Shown here: one piece after another, positions 37,201-45,298 of the stretch
How the letters are laid out: each line of letters starts with the position of its first letter
How positions within the stretch are numbered: position 1 is the first letter of the stretch
Assembly (NCBI RefSeq): GCF_018863415.1
Contig: NZ_JAHKSN010000021.1
Coordinates: 27,520 to 91,519 of the forward strand
DNA length: 64,000 bases
Direction of reading: 5' to 3'
From: Deinococcus aestuarii
GTDB lineage: Bacteria; Deinococcota; Deinococci; Deinococcales; Deinococcaceae
Position numbers and translations under genes: made by a program
The notes under the pieces: generated by a model
What the model was told of the DNA's origin: nothing
Seen by the model: only the letters and a program-made list of their open reading frames with translations
Database searches by the model: none

Positions 37201-37544
37201 TGCTGATTCCCATCCTGCAAACCATCGGCCGCGCTATCCGCCGCAGCCAACCTGCGGACGTGTACTTCGTCGACGCCGCCTGGGCCCCCCACAGCGCCGG
37301 CGGACAAAGCGCGGACGATGAACGCAGCAGCGTCCTCCTGATGATGCAGACCCTCCTCAGCCGGTACGTCTCAGGCCATCAGGATCCCGGTGACCAGGCG
37401 ATGATGCAGGCCCTCTACCAACCCTTCGCGGACGCGTTCGCCGACATCGACGGCCTCAACCCTGGTGGATTCAGCGCTCCCGACGAGGACCCCGGCTTTT
37501 ACCCACCCATCCACCTCGATGACGACGGTGACCTGTTCGACTGA
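34194..37544 (+). CDS. pPIWI-RE module DinG-like Fe-S helicase with domain Z
   Basis: This encodes 1116 residues. The N-terminal 230 residues fit the pPIWI_RE domain Z region. The superfamily 2 motor has Walker A GLPGAGKTT near 249 and IVDEVDDA near 434. Between them four cysteines (QTCPLP near 341, APCEQ near 363, LCPLWSRCG near 379-384) match the Fe-S cluster position of XPD/DinG helicases. The second RecA lobe ends with TIGRAIRRSQP. It would unwind DNA or an RNA-DNA hybrid for the PIWI protein and the REase. The start overlaps the nuclease gene by eight bases; the PIWI gene follows after 35 bases. Confidence 0.88.
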   Translation: MPDATRLWPKAQRIQWACALMELLGETTLEHLPLVLSGTRAVESSHQAQTFTPAIRRTRQLIGKLLTRRAVQVAVRTLDNAYKDQFKPQSDPQPRFDLTYRIDPKTLQFKPLDGEEAIIRAAKTHLMQGSVQREHNLTLAPEGDLNARLNASANPISVPIRLSHVDFHDIPQHNLNRTPDAELRVSLRALRATAHTLDQLDRDNNGRWPAENWVSRLDGVIQLYRCTPGGLEPLGDDDELDLRGLKHLIGLPGAGKTTLISLLCVHLAEREKRVCVFFPSIEVAREYLDRLRRYGTSAAMLVGSSVTTQRTHGERLAELIAMQGDGGFGHTHGGADLFAQTCPLPAYAVDERAAWEAWTPSEAPCEQIYDAERNTRHLCPLWSRCGRVKNQRELVDAHVWLGHIRSADTTVPAHTTRERLQYFQLIARTFDLVIVDEVDDAQRTLDDLGALSLYFNGNDESVHAKAQEVTRLAMTGRLSVHDRKLLYNYQYAANTFERHLVRFHEEITTYEEEHRDELGVPLQNRLLTTNYLINQAVSYLNLTLEPQQLAAIYSLWDGAVYATFFEERRPWSQSSHIAEGLGITEEEAEGRWKALQEALSRYLHSLTRSTDLTEELHQIETLFAELLDPKRRQELAPFARLNVAVGFTIAAYQELVRAARPLSHYDILPEAVRARVSTALEHVVARNLLGTFSSVRYQMADDNSGVNISYLILDTAPRLLLRRLQEQGVNVLLTSATSWMPDSTTFHVHVPPHYVLKPKENSNIQLRLRFQPIKHPNGKEYLRFSGGKQRDEHLRLMVQHLARSSIGGLSPLEKAALNMQTGRGRRPRMCALIVNSYSQVRDVVRQIAQTNEALAARTRGVLKKLPESVNSREHYVLRGQVETLGHDEDIRVVVFPLTALGRGVNIVFNTDDEDNGVAAIGNVYFLIRPHPVVGDLSLMISNIARATEAFDRQRLPDHTLGDIHGVYLRERGEVYADTMKLLSRSMSASRLPDHFIPAFSANLLIPILQTIGRAIRRSQPADVYFVDAAWAPHSAGGQSADDERSSVLLMMQTLLSRYVSGHQDPGDQAMMQALYQPFADAFADIDGLNPGGFSAPDEDPGFYPPIHLDDDGDLFD

Positions 37545-37579
37545 TCCCCTCCCCTCGCCCTCTCGTCCTGGAGGTCCGC

Positions 37580-40468
37580 ATGACCCGCACCATGAAACCC
37601 CGCCTGTCGAAATCCCGCACCGCCAGCAACGCCCGCTCCCGCGTGCAAAACCCGGTCATCATGGCCTTCAAGTTCGACCCGGAACATCCCAACGTGGGGC
37701 AGCATCATGTCACGGTCTGCACCTGGACGCCCGACGCGCTGAAAATCACCACGGACCTCAAAGCGAAGCTGCCGCGCAACGCGAACCTGCCCACCCGGGA
37801 CCTGCGCTTTCGCACCCAGGTGCGGGACACAGGGGTCATCCGCACCGAGGATGACCTCGGCCTCGGCTACCACCCGCAGCCGCTGCTGTACACCCGCTCC
37901 GAGCCGGACATCGCGCGAATGGAAGCGAACGCCGCGGTGGCCGTGTGGGCGGGGAAGATCCTGAAAACTCAGGGGAACATTGACCAGCGCCTCGCGCGTG
38001 AACTCGAAGACCTCGCCCTGGACGACAAAGCCGTCCAGGCACGCCACATTCCCATCGATGTCTACGGCTGGGAAGTGAACCGCCTCACGGGTTCCACACG
38101 GAAACCCAAGAATAGCAACCTGTACGCGGATCTCGCTGATTATGCCGGCAGTCTCCTCGAAGGGAAGGAGATCTACCCGGAGGCGGGGCCCATGCGGCGC
38201 GTGGTGACCGACAACCTGCGTGATGGCGAAACCGTCCTGATGACGGACGTCATGACACGCGTCATCGACGACGTGGAAATTCGCTTCAGCCTGGGTCTGG
38301 AAATCAGTGTGGAAACATACCCGGCCCGCGCCCTGCCGGTCCTGCAGGTGAAACACAAGAAGTTCGTGTGGGCCCGCGAACCTAAAGAAGGCCTCCGCAA
38401 CCTCAGCGGGTACATTCTCCCGCACGGAGAAACGCGCGCCCTGAAGTTCCGCGTGAATCCGGACCTCAGCCTCGATGAAGGCTGGCAGGCCCTCGCCGAC
38501 AACTACGGACTGCCCTTCAGCACCACCGAGACCCTCGCCATGAACGGCGCCTACGGCCTTGCTGGGGGGCACGTCATCGTCATCAACCACCAGAATGGCC
38601 GTGCGGAAAGCAACGCTGCGCTACGCGGCATTCCCGTCATCGACGCCCGACTGTCCTTTGAACGGCTGGAGGAACTCCTCGCCCCGCACGGCCTCACCCG
38701 CTGGACGGGGATCGAGGAGGTGCCTTCCCATTACGGGGAGAAGAACGATGCAGACATGGCGTGGAAGATTCTTTTCGAGGACGACGACGACACTGAACCG
38801 AGACCCACCCGAGGTAAGAAACCCAAGGAGAAAAGCGCTGCCACCCTCGAGCGTGAACGGGAGAAAGCGCAGGTGGCGTTCGACCAGTGGATCACCCGCG
38901 TGCGGGACGACATCAACGCGCATTACGGCAAAGCCCACCACATCATCCTTGGGTACGGTCCCGGCCTGCGGGAGGACGCGGAGCAGGCGCGTGACATCCT
39001 TCAACAGACCCTGCAGGACAAGGCCGTCATCAAGCTGCAAGCCATTCCTGCCGGCACGCACGGCAGCCGCTGGGATCTGGACGGTGGCCGGCGCGACATG
39101 AAGACCGTGGACCGCGCCGCCTCGCGCGAGCAGGCGTGGACGCCCTTTGTTCAAGAGGTCCGCGAGTACGCGAGCGGCAGGCCGGACCTGCCGGTGACCG
39201 GCGTGATCATCATGGCTGACTTGTGGTACAAAAGCCCCCGCGACGGGAAGAACCGCAAGGATGATCCCCTGAACAAACGTGCGGCGCGCCTCACCCTGAA
39301 CCGGCAGCTGAACCTGATGGTGCAGTACCTGCTGCCCCGCGCTCGTCTGAAGACGGGCGTGCTGAACGATGCGAAAACGCAAAATTTCCGCATCCGCACG
39401 ATCAACGCGTGGCGGGACTTGGCATGGAAGAGCATCGGGAAGATGAACGCGATGGAGGAGAAGATCCGCCTCAGCTTCGACACGCCGCCGAGCGATCCCC
39501 GCGCGCTGACCCTGCTGGGTGTGGGCATCATCCGCCTGAACCGCAAACGCAGCACGAACAACGTGACGAGTTTCATCCCCTACGCCATCGAACTCGACCC
39601 GCAGAGCGGCACCTGCATGGGCACGCTGCTGCTCAGCCAGGGGAGTCATGTGCCCGTCCGGACGCCCATGCTGCCCCTGCCCGAACTGGTGCATGAACTC
39701 AACGCGAACGGCCCCAGTTACCTGGTGCGGCGCCGCAACCCGAAGGAAACCATGGCGGAACGCCGAGCCCTCACACAGCAGTTCCTACACCGCGTCATCG
39801 CGGAACGTGCGAGCAACCACCCGGGATTGATCGTCCTCGCGGACGCCGGCACCCTCAGCGGCATCTGGCCGTGGCTGGCGGATGAAAACATCGACCCACG
39901 CAGCGTTCCCCTGGATGATGAACCCAACGCGCTCATGGACTTCCCGGACGCGGCCATCCTCCGCATCCGCCCGGATCACGCGCCGAAAGTCCTCAAGGAC
40001 AGTGACGTGGATGTCGTTATCGACGGGGAGATTCGCCCGGCGAGCACGTGGAGTTCTGGGGACCTGTACCGGGTCACGGACACCGGTGACGGCATGCAGA
40101 CCTACCTGAGTTTCGGCTCGCGCATCTTCAAGGGGCGCCGCACCCGCAGCGCATACCGCGACATGATCGACGGCAAGGGAGAAGTGATTCACCCGAAGAA
40201 CGATGCGTGGATCACGCCGAACGCCATCGAGGTGACCGTCGTCCGCCCGGGCACGCATACGCCCGATGAACTCGCGAAGTTCGTGGAGGCGCTGCGAACG
40301 GAATTCGCGCATTTCGGCAGCTGGATCAACAGTCCCGGTCCGCTGCATTTCGCGTCACTTCTCAAGGAATACACGCCCGATTACGAGCTCGCTGAGGCAG
40401 AGGAGGACGAGCAGCAGCAAGAGGAGCAGGTGAAACCCATGCCCAGCCTCTTTGACTTTATGTTCTGA
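37580..40468 (+). CDS. pPIWI-RE protein, PIWI/RNase H-fold Argonaute relative
   Basis: This encodes 962 residues. The N-terminal part (about 1-430) corresponds to the X and MID-like regions of pPIWI-RE proteins. The C-terminal RNase H-fold PIWI region includes GVIIMADLWYK near 541, RRRNPKETMAERR near 717, VLADAGTLSGIWPWL near 755 and RIRPDHAPKV near 795, the conserved Arg and Glu-bearing motifs that give the family its name. These proteins are predicted to use nucleic-acid guides against plasmids or phages, with R-loop targets proposed. A GGAGG six bases before the ATG supports the start. The acidic tail (EAEEDEQQQEE) is unusual. Confidence 0.9.
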   Translation: MTRTMKPRLSKSRTASNARSRVQNPVIMAFKFDPEHPNVGQHHVTVCTWTPDALKITTDLKAKLPRNANLPTRDLRFRTQVRDTGVIRTEDDLGLGYHPQPLLYTRSEPDIARMEANAAVAVWAGKILKTQGNIDQRLARELEDLALDDKAVQARHIPIDVYGWEVNRLTGSTRKPKNSNLYADLADYAGSLLEGKEIYPEAGPMRRVVTDNLRDGETVLMTDVMTRVIDDVEIRFSLGLEISVETYPARALPVLQVKHKKFVWAREPKEGLRNLSGYILPHGETRALKFRVNPDLSLDEGWQALADNYGLPFSTTETLAMNGAYGLAGGHVIVINHQNGRAESNAALRGIPVIDARLSFERLEELLAPHGLTRWTGIEEVPSHYGEKNDADMAWKILFEDDDDTEPRPTRGKKPKEKSAATLEREREKAQVAFDQWITRVRDDINAHYGKAHHIILGYGPGLREDAEQARDILQQTLQDKAVIKLQAIPAGTHGSRWDLDGGRRDMKTVDRAASREQAWTPFVQEVREYASGRPDLPVTGVIIMADLWYKSPRDGKNRKDDPLNKRAARLTLNRQLNLMVQYLLPRARLKTGVLNDAKTQNFRIRTINAWRDLAWKSIGKMNAMEEKIRLSFDTPPSDPRALTLLGVGIIRLNRKRSTNNVTSFIPYAIELDPQSGTCMGTLLLSQGSHVPVRTPMLPLPELVHELNANGPSYLVRRRNPKETMAERRALTQQFLHRVIAERASNHPGLIVLADAGTLSGIWPWLADENIDPRSVPLDDEPNALMDFPDAAILRIRPDHAPKVLKDSDVDVVIDGEIRPASTWSSGDLYRVTDTGDGMQTYLSFGSRIFKGRRTRSAYRDMIDGKGEVIHPKNDAWITPNAIEVTVVRPGTHTPDELAKFVEALRTEFAHFGSWINSPGPLHFASLLKEYTPDYELAEAEEDEQQQEEQVKPMPSLFDFMF

Positions 40469-40727
40469 GGCCGCAACAGACGCATCGGGCGACCAGGGGT
40501 CGCCCGGCGATCCATTCACACGAGGTGAGCCTGCGTTCTGAAATTACGTTGCCTCACATTAGCCTGCAGCCAGACGGGAGGCTGAACTCTTCCACGCCGT
40601 GTTCCAAGCTCGAGGACTGTGTTCCTCCAGTTCCTCCACTTTGAAATAAACACCTACCCGGATGTCTGGTCCCTCCGCAGGAGTCCACAGAAAGAAGTGT
40701 TCGGAAGTAATAGCTTTTAGGTCAATC
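40469..40727. other. Spacer between the pPIWI-RE operon and the AbiEi gene
   Basis: AT content rises around 40640-40720, where the antitoxin promoter must lie. A short repeat CCAGGGGTCGCCCGGCGA follows the pPIWI-RE stop, possibly part of a terminator, without a clear T tract. Confidence 0.3.
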
Positions 40728-41384
40728 ATGCCTGAAGCTTTGAACACTTCTCTCGAGCGACGTTGGGCGACGTTTTGGGGGCGGACTCCTCCCGAGCGGG
40801 CGCGCCTGGTGACCGCGGCCCAACTGAAGGGGGCGGGATTCCAGGGCGTGGAAGTCACCCGTCTGGTGGAGCGGGGCCAGCTCGAACGGGTCGAGCGTGG
40901 CGTGTACGCAGTTCCCTCGGCCGGCGGCTCCGCCGGCAGCCATGCCGAGCGCCTCGCCGAATTGCAGCTCCATTTCCCCAAGACGGTCGCCTGTCTGGAA
41001 AGCGCCGCGAGTCTCCTGCGCCTCACGGCCGCCGAGCCCCTTGAAATCGACCTCGCCCTGCCCAGGAGGAGCGTCGGCTGGACCCCCCGAGCCGGTGGCG
41101 TTCACTTCCACTGGATGACCGACGAGGTCTACCGCCACGGCCAGACCGTCGACACCAGCACCGGCACGCCCATCCGCACCTTCGACGCCGCGAAGACCGT
41201 GGCCGACTTCTGCGCCCGCCGCCACAAGCTCGGCCGCGGCACCTACCTGACCATCCTCAAAGCCTACTTGGAGCGTGGCGGACCGGGTGGCACACCGGGG
41301 GCGACCTCGCCCCTGCTCGCCGCCGCCCGGGTATGCCGGGTGGAGAAGGTCATCCGGGCCGACCTGGCGGTGCTGCGTGCCTGA
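40728..41384 (+). CDS. AbiEi-type antitoxin/transcriptional regulator without its toxin
   Basis: This encodes 218 residues. The N-terminal winged helix (LVTAAQLKGAGFQGVEVTRL, then GVYAVPS) and the C-terminal domain (VHFHWM, PIRTFDAAKTVADF) are typical of AbiEi, the repressor/antitoxin of type IV AbiE systems. The normal partner AbiEii, a nucleotidyltransferase toxin, should follow within a few bases, but the next gene is a DUF4143 ATPase after 130 bases. The ATG at 40728 starts the conserved region; an upstream ATG-like start would add unrelated residues. It may be a solitary regulator or a relic. Confidence 0.82.
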   Translation: MPEALNTSLERRWATFWGRTPPERARLVTAAQLKGAGFQGVEVTRLVERGQLERVERGVYAVPSAGGSAGSHAERLAELQLHFPKTVACLESAASLLRLTAAEPLEIDLALPRRSVGWTPRAGGVHFHWMTDEVYRHGQTVDTSTGTPIRTFDAAKTVADFCARRHKLGRGTYLTILKAYLERGGPGGTPGATSPLLAAARVCRVEKVIRADLAVLRA

Positions 41385-41488
41385 CAGGTTCGTCAAGAAT
41401 CTGGTGCCCAACAAAGCCTGGGGGATGGTCGCGTGAGGACGTGCGGCTGCGGCAGACCCCACCTCCTGTTTGCCCGCAGTGGCAAGAC

Positions 41489-41511
41489 AATCTAACACAA
41501 GCTGTTAGATT
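41489..41511 (+). promoter_or_regulatory. Perfect inverted repeat before the DUF4143 ATPase
   Basis: AATCTAAC, seven bases, GTTAGATT form 8-bp perfect arms ending seven bases before the ATG. The second arm overlaps a TAGATT-type -10, so the gene is probably repressed at this site and made from a leaderless message. Confidence 0.6.
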
Positions 41512-41517
41512 ATCAGA

Positions 41518-42744
41518 ATGTTTGAGCGACATCTCTTGGCAGAGCTGCAGGCGACCCTGGCGGACACTCCGGTGACCCTGCTCACCGGGGCGCGGCAGGT
41601 GGGAAAGAGCACCCTGGCCCAGGCCGTCGTGCCCCCCTCCCGGCGCTTCACCCTGGACGACCTGAGCGTGCAGTCCAGCGCCCGGGCCGACCCGGTGGGG
41701 TTCGTCGAGAGCCTGCCGGACGGCTGTCTGATCGACGAGATTCAGCGTGTTCCCGACCTCCTGCTCCCCATCAAGGCGAGCGTGGACCGCGATCGCCGCC
41801 CGGGCCGCTTCCTGCTGACGGGCAGCGCCAACGTCCTCACCCTGCCGCAGGTGGCCGACTCCCTCGCTGGCCGCCTCGGGCTGCTCCACCTGTGGCCTCT
41901 TTCCCAGGGGGAGCTGGGCGGGCAGCGGGAGGACTTTCCGGCTACCCTGTTCGGCGACGGGCCCCTGGAGGGCGAGACCCCGGCGGACCTGACCGGGCGC
42001 GTCCTGCGCGGCGGCTACCCGGAGGCCGCCCTGCGGGCGAGCGACCGGCGCCGCGACGCCTGGTTCGCCGACTACCTGCGGACGCTGATCGAACGCGACG
42101 TCCGGGACCTGAGCCGCATCGCCGGGCTGACCGAGCTGCCCCGCCTGCTGGCCCTGCTCGCTGCCCGCACAGGCAACCTGCTCAACTTCAGCGACCTGGC
42201 CCGGGACGCGGGCCTGAACAACGTCACGGCGACGCGCTACCACGACCTGCTCCGCGCCCTGTATCTGGTCGATCCCCTCCCGGCCTGGGCCGTCAACGTG
42301 AGCAAGCGCGTGATCCGCGCTCCCAAGGTCACCTTTCCGGACACCGGCCTGGCCGCCCACCTGCTCGGCATGACGGCCGCGCGGCTGGAGGGTGACCGTT
42401 CCCTCTTCGGGGCGCTGCTGGAGAACTTCGTGGTGGGGGAGGTGCGGCGGCAACTGGGCTGGAGCGAGGTGGCGGCCCAGGCCTTTCACTACCGCACGGC
42501 GGGGGGACAGGAGGTGGACCTGCTGCTCGGGCACCGGGACGGCCGGATCGCGGGTGTCGAGGTCAAGGCGGCGCGGACGGTGACGTCCGGCGACTTCCGC
42601 GGCCTGCGGGCCTTGCAGGAAGAACTTGGCGCCCGCTTCCACCGGGGCGTGCTGCTGTACACAGGTGACGCCGCCATTCCGTTCGGGGACAGGTTCTCCG
42701 CCGTCCCGGTGGGCACACTGTGGCAGAGCCGAGGACCCCAGTAA
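41518..42744 (+). CDS. AAA_14/DUF4143 ATPase
   Basis: This encodes 408 residues. The N-terminal AAA domain has Walker A TGARQVGKST, CLIDEIQRVP and sensor LLTGSANV. The C-terminal DUF4143 domain has a nuclease-like core (YRTAGGQEVDLLL, then GVEVKAA). Such proteins are widespread, poorly characterised STAND-like or nuclease-linked ATPases, often solitary. The DxxL-ExK arrangement fits a degenerate PD-(D/E)xK nuclease. It is a single gene with its own operator. The function is unknown. Confidence 0.9.
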   Translation: MFERHLLAELQATLADTPVTLLTGARQVGKSTLAQAVVPPSRRFTLDDLSVQSSARADPVGFVESLPDGCLIDEIQRVPDLLLPIKASVDRDRRPGRFLLTGSANVLTLPQVADSLAGRLGLLHLWPLSQGELGGQREDFPATLFGDGPLEGETPADLTGRVLRGGYPEAALRASDRRRDAWFADYLRTLIERDVRDLSRIAGLTELPRLLALLAARTGNLLNFSDLARDAGLNNVTATRYHDLLRALYLVDPLPAWAVNVSKRVIRAPKVTFPDTGLAAHLLGMTAARLEGDRSLFGALLENFVVGEVRRQLGWSEVAAQAFHYRTAGGQEVDLLLGHRDGRIAGVEVKAARTVTSGDFRGLRALQEELGARFHRGVLLYTGDAAIPFGDRFSAVPVGTLWQSRGPQ

Positions 42745-42840
42745 GGAACGCTGTCGGCACAGCTTGGTTCAGAGAGAAGAGTCAGGCTCCTCTCCAGCCG
42801 TGTCAATATATACAAAGAAGACACAACCGCTTCTCCCCTC

Positions 42841-43725
42841 TCACCCACCCTTCTTTCCCCGCCGTGCGTCCCCACCCCCACTCAACTTGACCAGGGGCCG
42901 GAGTGCCATCCGCCCCCCCAGGCCAAGCGCCTCCGTCACGCTCCGGCGGTCCTGCTCCCCGAGCATCTTCACCCCAGCCGAATTTCTCAAGGCGTGCCAG
43001 GCCTTGTAGTGGACACCCGCCCTCCGGCAGAGTTCAAACATCTTCGCGCGCAACTGGGCGTCCGTGACGGGCCTGCCCTCCTCCTCGAACAACAGGCCGT
43101 GGGGCCTCATCCCGTACAGCGGCAGTTCCCCCCTCGCCCCGGCCCAGGCCTGAAGCGCGAACTGGAGCTCAGGGGTACAGGTAACGATTCGTGCACCCAC
43201 GTGGATCCTCTCGCCCAGCGCATGGACGTCCTCGAACCGCAGCCGACGAACCTCGGGACCCGTCAGACCGGCGTGGGCCCCTAGGAGGAGCAAGGCCTGC
43301 TCTTCCCTATTCGCGTGAGCGAGGAGCCGGGTGACCTCTTCCGGCGTGTATACGCGCCTCCGTTCATGGGCGTGGTTCACCTCGCCGTGGACGAGGACGA
43401 AGGGGTTGAGCTCGGTGAGGCCTTTGTCCTGAAGCGCCTGATACAGCTTGCGCGCCTGGGTGAGCCTGTTGTTCACCGTCGCGGGCGCCTCAGGGTAGGT
43501 TCGCCAGAGCCAGGCCGCGTACGCCCGCGCCAACTCCTCCGGGTCCCGCAGGTTGAGCACGCTCTCCCCTTCCGCCCGCAGCCAGCGCAGGAGAATCCGC
43601 CATCCGGACAGCACGTTCTTCCTGGTCGCCGGTTTGACCGAAATCTCCGGGGAGAGCAGATCAAGAACAGCTTCGTCTTGCTGCTGCTCGAGCAGGCGCC
43701 GCAGCAGGTCGGCGGAGGGGGGCAT
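42841..43725 (-). CDS. Tyrosine-recombinase-like protein lacking a visible catalytic tyrosine
   Basis: This encodes 294 residues. The core-binding domain (about 20-110) and catalytic fold resemble XerC/D: GLTGPEVRRLRFEDV supplies the first Arg, and YKAWHALRNSAGVKML gives the His-x-x-Arg box. The end (ALGLGGRMALRPLVKL) stands where LGH and the nucleophile Tyr should be, and no Tyr follows. Changing frame at the G run does not restore one. It may be a DNA-binding relic or a strand-exchange-dead partner. The ATG at 43725 is chosen because upstream codons translate to low-complexity, unrelated sequence. Confidence 0.75.
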   Translation of the reverse strand: MPPSADLLRRLLEQQQDEAVLDLLSPEISVKPATRKNVLSGWRILLRWLRAEGESVLNLRDPEELARAYAAWLWRTYPEAPATVNNRLTQARKLYQALQDKGLTELNPFVLVHGEVNHAHERRRVYTPEEVTRLLAHANREEQALLLLGAHAGLTGPEVRRLRFEDVHALGERIHVGARIVTCTPELQFALQAWAGARGELPLYGMRPHGLLFEEEGRPVTDAQLRAKMFELCRRAGVHYKAWHALRNSAGVKMLGEQDRRSVTEALGLGGRMALRPLVKLSGGGDARRGKKGG

Positions 43726-43764
43726 GGGGGGAGGATAGGGGGGGTTGCGGAGGGGAACTAGGGT

Positions 43765-43782
43765 GTTGTATATATTTACAAC
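43765..43782. promoter_or_regulatory. Palindrome between divergent genes
   Basis: GTTGTA, six AT bases, TACAAC form a perfect 6-bp inverted repeat in an AT-rich island between the recombinase-like gene (minus) and an unknown gene (plus). It is a likely operator or promoter core. Confidence 0.5.
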
Positions 43783-43924
43783 CGGCGTTTGCTCCTTGTG
43801 CCGACGCGGCCACCGGCACACAGGACGAGCGCCTGCCCCACGACCTTGCCCGTGGCTTCCTGCTAATTCCACCCTGAGGAGGGTGCTCCCACCGTCACCA
43901 CCACTCGCCGAGTTAGGAGAGTCC

Positions 43925-44605
43925 GTGCCGCTTACCCCTCCTCTGTACCGTGCGTCGCCGCTGGCTGCCGCCACCATCGAGACTAACCTGCGCAAAAGCG
44001 TGGGAGTTTTGCGGGGCCTGCCTAACCAACACGCCTCGTACCGCCAGCCCGCCTCAACGCCAGAACGGGTCCTGGCTCTCGGCCGGAACGGCCTTCTTGC
44101 AGTTATTCCGATGGCAGCTGCGGGCACGCCCTGGGCAAAGGTTGGACGCACGCTCTACCTGCGCTTGTACGCCCTGAACTACCTAGATCCCCAGGAACTT
44201 CGCGAGTACACAAGGGAGTCCAAAGGGCTTCTGGCTGAACTGGCAGCATCGATCCAGACCGTCGCCGACTCCAGTACCGGGCCGTCTGGTGTGCTGAGTG
44301 TCGCCGCCCTGCGGCTCCTGTTCGAATTTAAGCTTAATATCGATTCGCTGGTCGCAGCGCCTCAGAACATCGACTACATGGAGCAGTCGGACCTTGAGCA
44401 GGCCTTTGCCCGCGAGCTCGCGGGTACTGTACCACTCCACCACGGGCTGACCATGCTCAGCTCGTCACTGTACCACGGCGAACTGATTCCCCCGGAGGTA
44501 CCGGGCGACCGTTATATCTGCCCCCCGTTTTTTGAAGCAGCCGAAATTCTGACCAGAGAGTGGGCGCGGCGGCAAGGTGGTCGCCCCACAGAGCACGGAA
44601 CGTAA
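43925..44605 (+). CDS. Hypothetical protein
   Basis: This encodes 226 residues and is not recognised. It is helical, with segments such as TIETNLRKSVGVLRGL and SIQTVADSSTG, and no signal peptide, cysteine motif or P-loop. The GTG at 43925 is chosen because AGGAGAG precedes it; the ORF extends further upstream in low-complexity arginine- and proline-rich sequence that is unlikely to be translated. It lies upstream of an Xre/RES module but is separated by 200 bases, so it is probably independent. Confidence 0.55.
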   Translation: MPLTPPLYRASPLAAATIETNLRKSVGVLRGLPNQHASYRQPASTPERVLALGRNGLLAVIPMAAAGTPWAKVGRTLYLRLYALNYLDPQELREYTRESKGLLAELAASIQTVADSSTGPSGVLSVAALRLLFEFKLNIDSLVAAPQNIDYMEQSDLEQAFARELAGTVPLHHGLTMLSSSLYHGELIPPEVPGDRYICPPFFEAAEILTREWARRQGGRPTEHGT

Positions 44606-44760
44606 GTTCAGGGCGCACACGGATACTCGCGGCCGTCATCAAAGCGGCAGGTTCACTCGACATGTGTGGGAAGCAGCTGAGGCAACGGCTCATCCGCCCA
44701 ACTCCGGCAGCGCGACCCGGTGGTCCTCTCGCTCGCAGAGTGCCTCTCCACAAATTTTGT

Positions 44761-44792
44761 GCAATCTGCAAGACGATTATCTTGCAGATTGC
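44761..44792. promoter_or_regulatory. Long perfect inverted repeat, operator of the Xre/RES module
   Basis: GCAATCTGCAAGA and TCTTGCAGATTGC are 13-bp perfect arms around CGATTA. A TATAGT -10 (44794-44799), an AAGGAGG ribosome site (44805-44811) and the ATG at 44816 follow. Antitoxin autoregulation at this site is the natural reading. Confidence 0.75.
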
Positions 44793-44815
44793 GTATAGTG
44801 TGAAAAGGAGGACCG

Positions 44816-45298
44816 ATGACCAGTTCAGCATCTACGGCACGCCGTCGCCCCGCCTCCAGCCCACATGTGGGCGCCGGGGGACGCGATGAGGTGTTCAAGT
44901 ACGTCACCGGGGTCGACGCCCCCGAAGTGATCGCCATCATCATCGGTGGTGACGGCCGCCTCATCCCCGCCGGAGTCAGCGTGGGGCGCGTCGCCGACCG
45001 CCTCGCGGAGGTGTTCGGCGTGCGCAAGGCGGAGGCCGCGCGGCTGTTGGGCGTGAGCGAGAGCACCGTCAGCCGCCGGACCAAGCCCAGCCCCGACGTC
45101 CTCGACCGGACCCTCGCCGCGAGCGAGGTGTTCGCCAACGTCGCCGCGGTGCTGGGTCCCGACGGTGCCCGGACCTGGTTTCGCACCCCCAGCCCGGCCT
45201 TCGATGACCACACGCCCCTCGACCTGCTCCGCACCCGCACGGGCGAGCGCCAGGTCGAGAACGTCGTCGAGTCGCTCCTCAATGGGGCCTTTCTCTGA
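44816..45298 (+). CDS. Xre/MbcA/ParS-type antitoxin (DUF2384)
   Basis: This encodes 160 residues. A helix-turn-helix (DRLAEVFGVRKAEAARLLGV, then ESTVSRR) is followed by the DUF2384 toxin-binding domain (VFANVAAVLGPDGARTWFRT). The pairing with the RES gene whose frame opens at this stop is the canonical Xre-RES type II toxin-antitoxin layout. An ideal AAGGAGG precedes the ATG, and a 13-bp inverted repeat lies in the promoter. The N-terminal 25 residues are low-complexity. Confidence 0.9.
   Translation: MTSSASTARRRPASSPHVGAGGRDEVFKYVTGVDAPEVIAIIIGGDGRLIPAGVSVGRVADRLAEVFGVRKAEAARLLGVSESTVSRRTKPSPDVLDRTLAASEVFANVAAVLGPDGARTWFRTPSPAFDDHTPLDLLRTRTGERQVENVVESLLNGAFL

Noticed and set aside
43745..43924. 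N-terminal extension of the unknown gene at 43925
   Set aside because: The extension is low-complexity and covers the promoter region; a ribosome site supports GTG 43925.
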